Positions 57,693 through 64,000 of a stretch of 64,000 bases of DNA are shown here, in pieces. Source of the DNA: Achromobacter spanius (GTDB taxonomy: Bacteria > Pseudomonadota > Gammaproteobacteria > Burkholderiales > Burkholderiaceae_B); NCBI RefSeq assembly GCF_002812705.1, contig NZ_CP025030.1, positions 1,426,001 through 1,490,000 of the forward strand. Reading direction: 5' to 3'. The stretch's first letter is position 1; each line of letters begins with the position of its first letter. Made by a program: the position numbers and the translations under genes. The notes under the pieces were generated by a model. It saw only the letters and a program-made list of their open reading frames with translations. It was not told where the DNA came from and searched no databases.

Positions 57693-58985
57693 TCAGGGCA
57701 GCGTGGACTCGCCCTTGAGCAGATCGTCCAGCGTCTCGCGCTGGCGCACCACGTGGTAGTGGTCGCCGTCGACCATGACTTCGGCGGCGCGGGCGCGCGT
57801 GTTGTAGTTGCTGGCCATCGTCATGCTGTAGGCGCCCGCGGATTCCACCGCCAGCACATCGCCCTGCTTGATCGCCAGCTTGCGCCGCCTGGCCAGCCAG
57901 TCGGCGCTTTCGCAAACCGGGCCGACGATGTCGTACTCCACTTGATCGCCGGCGCGCGGGCGCAACGCTTGCACGCCGTGGTAGGCCTCGTACAGCGCGG
58001 GTCGGAGCAGGTCGTTCATGGCGGCGTCGACAATGGCGAAGTTGCGGGCCTCGGCGTGCTTCAGATATTGCACGGTGGTCAGCAGCACGCCTGCGTTGCC
58101 GACGAGCGAACGGCCCGGCTCCAGCACCAGGTGCAGATGCCCGTGGCCGCGCTCGTTCAAGCGTTCAAACACGCGGTCCAGCAGCGCCTTGGGCGACGGG
58201 GGCGTTTCATCCGTATAGCGGATGCCCAGGCCGCCGCCCAGGTCCAGATGGGCGATGCGGATGCCGTCCTGATCCAAGGCGTCGATCAGGTCCAGCAATT
58301 TTTCCAGCGCATCGAAATAGGGACTGATGTCGGTCAGTTGCGAGCCGATATGGCAATCGACGCCCACGATGTCCAGGCCGGGCAAGGACCGCGCCACGCG
58401 ATAGACGTCCAGCGCCGACTCGATGGCGATGCCGAACTTGTTTTCTTTCAGGCCGGTGGAGATATAGGGGTGCGTCTGCGCGTCCACGTCGGGGTTCACG
58501 CGCAGCGACACCGGGGCGCGCACGCCAAGCGCTTCGGCAACGTCGGACAAGCGGTGCAGCTCGGCTTCGGACTCGACGTTGAAGCACTTCACCTTGGCCG
58601 CCAGCGCGTCGCGCATTTCCCAGGCTTGCTTGCCCACACCGGAAAATACGATCTTGGACGGGTCGGCGCCAACCGCCAGCGCGCGCTTGAGCTCGCCGCC
58701 GGACACGATGTCAAAGCCCGCGCCCAGCCGCACGAATTCTTTCAGTACCGCCAGGTTGGAATTGGCCTTCATGCCGTAGCAGACCAGCACGGGGCGTTGC
58801 CCGATTGCGCTATGGTAGGTTTCCCAGGCTGCCTTGAGGGCCGCGCGGGAATAGACGTACAGCGGGGTGCCTAGCCCATGCGCCAGATGGTCCAGCGGCA
58901 CATCCTCGGCGTACAGTACGTTGTTGCGGTACTGGAAATAGGGATGGCCGGCCAGCTCGGGCGGCAAGGGATAGGCTGACGTCAT
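57693..58985 (-). CDS. lysA: Diaminopimelate decarboxylase
   Basis: PLP enzyme of 430 residues that makes L-lysine from meso-diaminopimelate. The PLP lysine lies in CYGMKANSNLAVL, the glycine-rich phosphate loop is LDLGGGLGIRY, and EPGRSLVGNAG and GPVCESADWLARRR are the conserved C-terminal segments. The gene converges on the T6SS pseudokinase with a 23-bp gap and marks the right border of the T6SS locus. The ATG overlaps lptM by 4 bp. Confidence 0.97.
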   Translation of the reverse strand: MTSAYPLPPELAGHPYFQYRNNVLYAEDVPLDHLAHGLGTPLYVYSRAALKAAWETYHSAIGQRPVLVCYGMKANSNLAVLKEFVRLGAGFDIVSGGELKRALAVGADPSKIVFSGVGKQAWEMRDALAAKVKCFNVESEAELHRLSDVAEALGVRAPVSLRVNPDVDAQTHPYISTGLKENKFGIAIESALDVYRVARSLPGLDIVGVDCHIGSQLTDISPYFDALEKLLDLIDALDQDGIRIAHLDLGGGLGIRYTDETPPSPKALLDRVFERLNERGHGHLHLVLEPGRSLVGNAGVLLTTVQYLKHAEARNFAIVDAAMNDLLRPALYEAYHGVQALRPRAGDQVEYDIVGPVCESADWLARRRKLAIKQGDVLAVESAGAYSMTMASNYNTRARAAEVMVDGDHYHVVRQRETLDDLLKGESTLP

Positions 58986-59134
58986 GGAACTGAGGGGACC
59001 GGGGGAATTTGCGGCGCGGGCTGCGAGCTCGACGGCGGCTTGCCGTCAGGCGTCGGCATATATAAAGGCCCCTTGTACCCGCAAGCCGCCACCATGCCGG
59101 AGGCCACAAGCGTGGCTACAATGCGAAGAGCCAT
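58982..59134 (-). CDS. lptM: Small lipoprotein LptM (YifL/LppL family)
   Basis: 50-residue lipoprotein. Signal peptide with lipobox VAAC (Cys18), followed at once by GYKGPLYMP, the signature of LptM, which assists disulphide maturation of the LptD lipopolysaccharide translocon. A Pro/Ser-rich tail follows. ATG 59134 is used since homology begins there. The pairing lptM-lysA is widespread in beta- and gammaproteobacteria. It is divergent from cyaY with only 55 bp between starts. Confidence 0.92.
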   Translation of the reverse strand: MALRIVATLVASGMVAACGYKGPLYMPTPDGKPPSSSQPAPQIPPVPSVP

Positions 59135-59189
59135 GCGGCTGAATGCCAATTGGAACACTGGGAACTCCGTAATTCTTGCAGGCTCGATT

Positions 59190-59519
59190 ATGACCGAAAC
59201 CGAATTTCTTGCGTTGATCGACCAGGTGCTGGACAGCATCGAAAGCCAGGCCGATGACTGGGCGGCTTCGCTCGACGTCGATGTGGAAACCAGCCGCAGC
59301 GGCAATGTCCTGACCATGGTCTTCGAAGATAACACCCATGTCGTCGTGAACAGCCAGGCCGCCATGCAGGAGCTCTGGGTGGCCGCGCGCAGTGGCGGCT
59401 TCCACTACCGCTACGACGGCCAACACTGGCACGACACCCGGGGCGGCCCGCAACTGCCGGACGCCTTGTCCCAGATCTGCTCGGCCGCGGCCGGCGTGCC
59501 CGTGACGCTGAAACTATAA
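59190..59519 (+). CDS. cyaY: Iron-sulfur cluster assembly regulator CyaY (frataxin)
   Basis: 109-residue frataxin homologue that binds iron and the IscS complex. The acidic first helix (MTETEFLALIDQVLDSIESQ) and the core NVLTMVFEDNTHVVVNSQ with the WVAAR and HYRYDG strands are typical. The ATG 59190 is set by homology; the open frame upstream overlaps lptM on the other strand. A bidirectional terminator follows 20 bp after the stop. Confidence 0.95.
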   Translation: MTETEFLALIDQVLDSIESQADDWAASLDVDVETSRSGNVLTMVFEDNTHVVVNSQAAMQELWVAARSGGFHYRYDGQHWHDTRGGPQLPDALSQICSAAAGVPVTLKL

Positions 59520-59539
59520 GGCTCACGTACTCGGCAAGT

Positions 59540-59571
59540 AAAAAGGCCGGCCTATCCAGGCCGGCCTTTTT
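59540..59571. terminator. Bidirectional rho-independent terminator
   Basis: 14-bp stem AAAAAGGCCGGCCT / AGGCCGGCCTTTTT with loop ATCC, between convergent cyaY and mrcA. The A- and T-ends serve both directions. Confidence 0.93.
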
Positions 59572-59574
59572 GCG

Positions 59575-62025
59575 TCAGAACGGGATCTTCTGCGACCAGG
59601 GCGCGGTGTTTTGCGTGCCCACGCCCGGTGCAACCTTGATCTGCGTGTCCGGGTTGCTGCTGCCGCTGCCCAGACCGTTCAGGAATTCACCCAGCGTATC
59701 GGCCTCGGCCAGCCCCAGGCGGGCGACGGCTTGGCCGGGGGGGAATTCCGAGAAGTAGTACTCGCCGTTTTCCACGATCAGACCGTCGGGACGGGGGCGC
59801 GGCTTTTCTTCCGGCACGCCCTTCAGGACGTCCTGCATGTAATCGACCCAGATCGGCATGGCGACGCCGCCGCCCGTTTCACGCGAGCCCAGCGACTTCG
59901 GCTGGTCAAAGCCCAGCCACGACGTCGCCACCAGGTTCGGCGTGTAGCCCGAGAACCAGGCGTCCACGGATTCGTTGGTCGTGCCCGTCTTGCCGGCGAT
60001 GTCGTTGCGCTTGAGCAGCACCCGGGCGCGGGCCGCGGTGCCGTAGGTGGCCACGCCGCGCAGGATGTCGTCCATGACCCAGGCGGTGCGCGGGTCGATG
60101 GCGCGGGCCGCCGCGTCGCCGGCCACAACGGGCCGGGACTGCATGATGACCTTGCCGCTGCTGTCGGTGACGCGGTCGATCAGGTAGGGCGTGACGCGGT
60201 AACCGCCGTTGGCGAATACCGAGAACGCGCCGGCCAGTTGCAGCGGCGTCACGGAGCCCGCACCGAGCGCCAGCGGCAGCACGGGCGGCTGACGGGCCTT
60301 GTCGAAGCCGAAACGGGTCAGATAGTCTTGCGCGTACTGCGGGCCGATGGCCTGCAGGATGCGGATCGACACCATGTTCTTCGACTTGTACAGGCCCTGG
60401 CGCAAGGTCAGCATGGGCTCGTACTGGTTGCCGTAGTTCTTGGGATTCCAGGCCTTGGAGCCGGTTTGCGCCGCGGTCAGTTCAAACGGCTGGTCGGAAA
60501 TCTGCGTGGCCGGGGTCAGGCCGCGCTCAAGCGAGGCGGCGTAGATGAAGGGCTTGATGTTCGAACCCGGCTGGCGCCAGGCTTGCGTCACGCGGTTGAA
60601 GTTGCCGCGATAAAAATCGAAGCCACCCACCAAGGCGCGGATGGCGCCGTCTTGCGGGGTCAGGGCCACGAACGCCGCCTGCACCGACGGCAGGTTGATG
60701 ATTTCCCAGTGGTCGCCGAACTTGCGGATGTAGACCACCGACCCACGCTTGATGCGCTGGTCGGGCTTGGCCTTGTCGTTCAGCGCGCGCGCCACCACGG
60801 CCAACACTTTTTTGTCCGTGATGGTGATGATTTCACGCGAGCTGCGCGCCAGCTTCACTTCGGTGGGGCTGGCCGACAGCACCAGGGCGGTGAGCAGATC
60901 GCCGCTGTCGCTGAACTTGTCGAACACGCCGTCCAGGAATTCGTCCAGCGCGGCCGGGTTGCTTTCGGTGCCCGGCGGCAGGTCCAGTTGTTCTTCGGGG
61001 CCGGGGTAGGGCGCGCGGCGGGTGTATTCCAGCACGCCTTCCCGCACGGCGCGATAGGCCGCTTCCTGGTCCTTGGACTGCACCGTGGTGTAGATGTTGA
61101 TGCCGCGCGAGTAGACGTTGTCTTGGTAGACGTTGTAGAGCAGTTGGCGCGCGAGTTCGGCCACGTATTCGCCGTGGATGGCATAACCGCCGGCCGGCGT
61201 GCCTTCCGCCGATTTCATGACGATGGGCTGCGCCATCGCCTGCTTGTATTCGGGTTCGGTCAGGTAGCCCAGCGACAGCATGCGGCCCAGCACGTAGCGT
61301 TGGCGCAGTTCGGCGCGGGGGCGGTTCGAAATCGGGTTGAAGCGCGAGGGCGCCTTCGGAATGCCGGCCAGCATGGCGGCTTCGGCCGGCGTGACTTCCG
61401 ACAGCGGCTTGCCGAAGTAGGCGCGCGAGGCGGCCGCGAAGCCGTAGGCGCGGTGGCCCAGGTAGATCTGGTTCATATAGAGCTCAAGGATCTGGTCCTT
61501 GGTGAGCTCGGATTCAATCTTGAACGTCAGCAGCAGTTCGTAGAACTTGCGCGAATAGGTCTTTTCCGACGACAGGTAGAAGTTACGCGCCACCTGCATC
61601 GTGATCGTGCTGGCGCCCTGCGTCTTCGACATGTTGATCACGTTGGTCAGGCCGGCCCGCACCACGCCCATCCAGTCGATCCCGCCGTGCTGGTAGAAGC
61701 GGTCGTCCTCGGCCGCCAGCACCGCCGACTTCATGACGTCGGGAATTTCATTGAAGCGCAGCACGTTGCGGCGTTCTTCGCCGAACTCACCGATCAGGAC
61801 GCGGTCCGCCGTGTAGACGCGCAGCGGCACCCGGGGGCGGTAGTCCGTCATGGCGTTCAGGTTTGGCAGGTTGGGCCAGGCCAGCGCCAGCGCCATTCCG
61901 GCCAGCAATACGCCGCACAGGAACAGGCCGACACAGAAGATGCCGGTTTTTACGAAGAATCGCAGGATCGGGGAGCCGCTCTTGGCGGGCTTGTCTTTCT
62001 TGGAGGAATTCTGGGGCTTGCTCAT
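59575..62025 (-). CDS. mrcA: Penicillin-binding protein 1A (bifunctional peptidoglycan synthase)
   Basis: Inner-membrane enzyme of 816 residues that polymerises and cross-links peptidoglycan. One N-terminal span (about 22-50), the GT51 glycosyltransferase with AAEDDRFYQHGGIDWMGVVR, an OB-like insert, and the transpeptidase with GSNIKPF (Ser-x-x-Lys) and KTGTTNESVDAWF (KTG). Slightly shorter than E. coli PBP1A (850). A TAAAAT lies just 7 bp upstream of the ATG. Divergent from aroK. Confidence 0.97.
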   Translation of the reverse strand: MSKPQNSSKKDKPAKSGSPILRFFVKTGIFCVGLFLCGVLLAGMALALAWPNLPNLNAMTDYRPRVPLRVYTADRVLIGEFGEERRNVLRFNEIPDVMKSAVLAAEDDRFYQHGGIDWMGVVRAGLTNVINMSKTQGASTITMQVARNFYLSSEKTYSRKFYELLLTFKIESELTKDQILELYMNQIYLGHRAYGFAAASRAYFGKPLSEVTPAEAAMLAGIPKAPSRFNPISNRPRAELRQRYVLGRMLSLGYLTEPEYKQAMAQPIVMKSAEGTPAGGYAIHGEYVAELARQLLYNVYQDNVYSRGINIYTTVQSKDQEAAYRAVREGVLEYTRRAPYPGPEEQLDLPPGTESNPAALDEFLDGVFDKFSDSGDLLTALVLSASPTEVKLARSSREIITITDKKVLAVVARALNDKAKPDQRIKRGSVVYIRKFGDHWEIINLPSVQAAFVALTPQDGAIRALVGGFDFYRGNFNRVTQAWRQPGSNIKPFIYAASLERGLTPATQISDQPFELTAAQTGSKAWNPKNYGNQYEPMLTLRQGLYKSKNMVSIRILQAIGPQYAQDYLTRFGFDKARQPPVLPLALGAGSVTPLQLAGAFSVFANGGYRVTPYLIDRVTDSSGKVIMQSRPVVAGDAAARAIDPRTAWVMDDILRGVATYGTAARARVLLKRNDIAGKTGTTNESVDAWFSGYTPNLVATSWLGFDQPKSLGSRETGGGVAMPIWVDYMQDVLKGVPEEKPRPRPDGLIVENGEYYFSEFPPGQAVARLGLAEADTLGEFLNGLGSGSSNPDTQIKVAPGVGTQNTAPWSQKIPF

Positions 62026-62032
62026 CGCGGCG

Positions 62033-62133
62033 ATTTTACGGGTAACTCCGGCCCCATCTCAGCGAGGGGGATCGGTTTCTGTAACAAGATTGTTCTGTGT
62101 GGTGCGCGGACAACTGGCGGCAGATGTGATAAT
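62033..62133. promoter_or_regulatory. Divergent mrcA/aroK promoter region with start-proximal -10 boxes
   Basis: Minus strand: TAAAAT (62038-62033) ends 7 bp before the mrcA ATG. Plus strand: TGTGATAAT (62125-62133), an extended -10, ends 6 bp before the aroK ATG. Neither gene has a Shine-Dalgarno at usual spacing. If both are used, transcription begins at or next to the start codon. No strong -35 was seen for either. Confidence 0.5.
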
Positions 62134-62139
62134 GCCGAC

Positions 62140-62781
62140 ATGAACTTTTCCGCTCACTCATGTCCGGAAGCTGACCCGGACCCAGCGCCCACTGGCGAGG
62201 CGCCTGAAAACGTGCCGTGCGCCGTCGAATGCACAGGCAAGGCTGTGCCGTTGCCGCACGATTTGCCCGTCTTCCTGGTCGGGATGATGGGCGCGGGCAA
62301 GACCACCATAGGCCGTAGTCTGGCGCGTGCGTTGGGGCGCGAGTTTATGGATCTGGATCATGAGCTCGAGGCGCGTTGCGGCGTTCGGGTGCCGGTTATC
62401 TTCGAAATCGAGGGCGAAGCCGGTTTTCGTCGCCGAGAGTCCGCCGCCTTGGAGGAGTGTACCCAACGGCGCAACATAATTCTTGCCACCGGCGGCGGCG
62501 CGATCCTGGCGGCCGAAAATCGCCAGCGGCTGCACGAGCGCGGAATTGTCATCTATTTAAGGGCCAGCGTGGACGAATTGTTTCGCCGGACCTGCCGCGA
62601 CCGCAACCGGCCCTTGCTGGCCACGGCGGACCCCCGCGGCACCCTGCGGGACCTGATGACCCTGCGGGAACCTCTCTATAAAGAAGTCGCCGACCTGGTC
62701 GTGGAAACGGGCGCGACGCCCATCCACACCCTGGTCAAGGCGCTGCTGCCGCAATTACAAGCCTTTGAGAAGCGCATATGA
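62140..62781 (+). CDS. aroK: Shikimate kinase
   Basis: Phosphorylates shikimate in the chorismate pathway, 213 residues from ATG 62140. Walker A GMMGAGKT is at 48-55; [21 protein letters not shown] and LATGGGAIL follow as substrate-binding segments, and the lid has RNRPLL. About 40 N-terminal residues precede the kinase fold, more than in E. coli (173 aa); a shorter start is possible. It overlaps aroB by 4 bp. Confidence 0.94.
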   Translation: MNFSAHSCPEADPDPAPTGEAPENVPCAVECTGKAVPLPHDLPVFLVGMMGAGKTTIGRSLARALGREFMDLDHELEARCGVRVPVIFEIEGEAGFRRRESAALEECTQRRNIILATGGGAILAAENRQRLHERGIVIYLRASVDELFRRTCRDRNRPLLATADPRGTLRDLMTLREPLYKEVADLVVETGATPIHTLVKALLPQLQAFEKRI

Positions 62782-63854
62782 ACGTTGTTGACGTCGACAC
62801 CCCGGGCGGAAGCTATCCGATCCATATCGGCCCCGGCCGCATCGATGCCCTGGACCAATGCATTCCCGCCGACGCCACCGCGATTGCGGTCGTGACCAAC
62901 CCCACCGTGGCGGCGCTCTACGGCGAACGCGCCGAGGCGGCGCTGGCGCGCACCGGCAAGCGGGTGTTGCGCATCGAGCTGCCGGACGGCGAAGCCTACA
63001 AAGACTGGCAGTCGCTGAACCTGATCTTCGACGCCTTGCTGACCCACCGCCTGGATCGCCGTTGCGTCCTGGTGGCGCTGGGCGGCGGCGTCATCGGTGA
63101 CATGACGGGCTTTGCCGCCGCCGTCTACATGCGCGGCGTGCGCTTTCTGCAGGTGCCCACCACCCTGCTGGCCCAGGTGGACTCGTCGGTGGGCGGCAAG
63201 ACCGCCGTCAACCATCCGCTGGGCAAGAACATGATCGGGGCGTTCTACCAACCGGTGGCGGTCGAGATCGACACCGATGTGCTGAACACCCTGCCCGCGC
63301 GGGAAGTGTCGGCGGGGCTGGCCGAAGTCATCAAGTACGGCTTGATCCTGGACCCGGATTTCTGGACCTGGTGCGAAGACAACGCCGCGAAGCTGCGCGC
63401 GCTGGACCCGCAGGCCGTCGCCCATGCCATCCGCCGTTCTTGCGAATTGAAGGCGCAGGTGGTGGGCAAGGACGAGCGTGAATCCGGCTTGCGCGCCATC
63501 CTGAACCTGGGCCACACCTTTGGCCACGCCATTGAGTCCGGCTTGGGCTATGGCGCCTGGCTGCACGGCGAGGCCGTCGGTTGCGGCATGGTGCAGGCGG
63601 CGGAATTGTCTGCCGACGTGGCGGGCTTTGACCGCGCCGACGTCGAGCGCGTGCGCGCGCTGGTGGCCGCCATCGGCTGCCCGGTCGTGGCGCCTGACCT
63701 GGGCGCGGACCGCTGGCTGGACCTGATGCAGGTCGACAAGAAAACAGAAGGCGGGTCCATCCGCTACGTGCTCATGCCGCGCATCGGCGAAGCCTTCATG
63801 CGCGCGGCCCCCGACGACGCGGTGCGCGCCGTCTTGTCCCGAACCACCCAGTAA
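62778..63854 (+). CDS. aroB: 3-dehydroquinate synthase
   Basis: Second enzyme of the shikimate pathway, 358 residues, NAD- and zinc-dependent. [39 protein letters not shown] and the metal-binding [11 protein letters not shown] segment are all intact. Cotranscribed and translationally coupled with aroK, the common aroKB layout. Confidence 0.97.
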   Translation: MNVVDVDTPGGSYPIHIGPGRIDALDQCIPADATAIAVVTNPTVAALYGERAEAALARTGKRVLRIELPDGEAYKDWQSLNLIFDALLTHRLDRRCVLVALGGGVIGDMTGFAAAVYMRGVRFLQVPTTLLAQVDSSVGGKTAVNHPLGKNMIGAFYQPVAVEIDTDVLNTLPAREVSAGLAEVIKYGLILDPDFWTWCEDNAAKLRALDPQAVAHAIRRSCELKAQVVGKDERESGLRAILNLGHTFGHAIESGLGYGAWLHGEAVGCGMVQAAELSADVAGFDRADVERVRALVAAIGCPVVAPDLGADRWLDLMQVDKKTEGGSIRYVLMPRIGEAFMRAAPDDAVRAVLSRTTQ

Positions 63855-63878
63855 CCGCGATTGGAGACGGTGTTGCAG

Positions 63879-64000
63879 ATGAATGAACTGGCTTCTTACG
63901 CATCCGACCCGTCTCAATCGCGAGGTCGGAAAACGGCAGAGGCGCCGCCCGAGAACCGGACCGAGTTTCAGCGCGACCGCGACCGCATCGTGCATTCCGG
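63879..64000 (+). CDS. dgt: dGTP triphosphohydrolase-like protein (5' part only)
   Basis: 40 codons visible, open to the right edge. The stretch [15 protein letters not shown] is the conserved start of bacterial dGTPase-like HD-domain proteins. ATG 63879 follows TTGGAGACGG; a TTG two codons upstream is an alternative. It follows aroB by 24 bp, the usual aroKB-dgt order. The HD motif lies beyond the window. Confidence 0.85.
   Translation, partial: MNELASYASDPSQSRGRKTAEAPPENRTEFQRDRDRIVHS

Noticed and set aside
59611..62139. Plus-strand open frame of over 800 codons running into aroK
   Set aside because: It is antisense to mrcA; shikimate kinase homology starts only after ATG 62140.

Overview
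The window reads as a chromosomal segment of a high-GC betaproteobacterium, most likely Alcaligenaceae (Achromobacter/Bordetella type). The grounds are the very high GC at third codon positions, System II cytochrome c biogenesis (ResB/CcsB), an Asp-type HemB, the order lysA-lptM / cyaY / mrcA / aroK-aroB-dgt, and a Bordetella-like type VI secretion (T6SS) locus. Genus assignment is inference; no database was searched.

Layout. (1) 1-5409, minus strand: an operon of an alpha/beta hydrolase, a periplasmic binding protein and LivG/LivF/LivH/LivM-type ABC transporter parts (livM runs off the left edge), with a divergent AraC-type regulator (5571-6530). (2) 6578-8951: an aldehyde dehydrogenase and a lipid A hydroxylase (LpxO)-like dioxygenase, divergent. 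(3) 9326-18365: the spc and alpha ribosomal operons (rplN to rplQ) with secY, infA, rpmJ and rpoA, driven by a good sigma-70 promoter and a leader of about 270 nt. The upstream neighbour is the lpxO-like gene, so the S10 operon is not adjacent here. (4) 18474-28419: housekeeping genes: HIT protein, cutA-dsbD, EamA transporter, hemB, engB, a dihaem cytochrome c4-like protein, resB-ccsB. (5) 28466-57669: one continuous T6SS locus. (6) 57693-64000: lysA-lptM, cyaY, mrcA, aroK-aroB and the start of dgt.

The T6SS locus has four transcription units. A minus-strand spike module (vgrG, small membrane protein, DUF2169 plus pentapeptide protein, pentapeptide protein, DUF4150 PAAR-like protein) diverges from tssA-tssB-tssC-hcp-tagJ-tssE-tssF-DUF3540-tssG-tssH. 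A minus-strand pair (lipoprotein, FHA protein) diverges from tssJ-tssK-tssL-tssM-tagF-pseudokinase. All core Tss components are present: sheath (TssBC), tube (Hcp), spike (VgrG), baseplate (TssEFGK), membrane complex (TssJLM), TssA and the ATPase ClpV.

The most unusual signal is in the control layer of the T6SS. The last gene encodes a kinase-like fold with no ATP-binding N-lobe and no catalytic residues. It carries five in-frame 15-bp tandem repeats where the catalytic segment should lead to the DFG loop, and is fused to a membrane segment and a PEGA domain. The FHA protein has also lost the Ser and His that normally read phosphothreonine, and no PppA phosphatase is present, although TagF is intact. 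This looks like a threonine-phosphorylation switch that has decayed or been rebuilt without phosphorylation. No obvious toxin-immunity pair accompanies the spike module.
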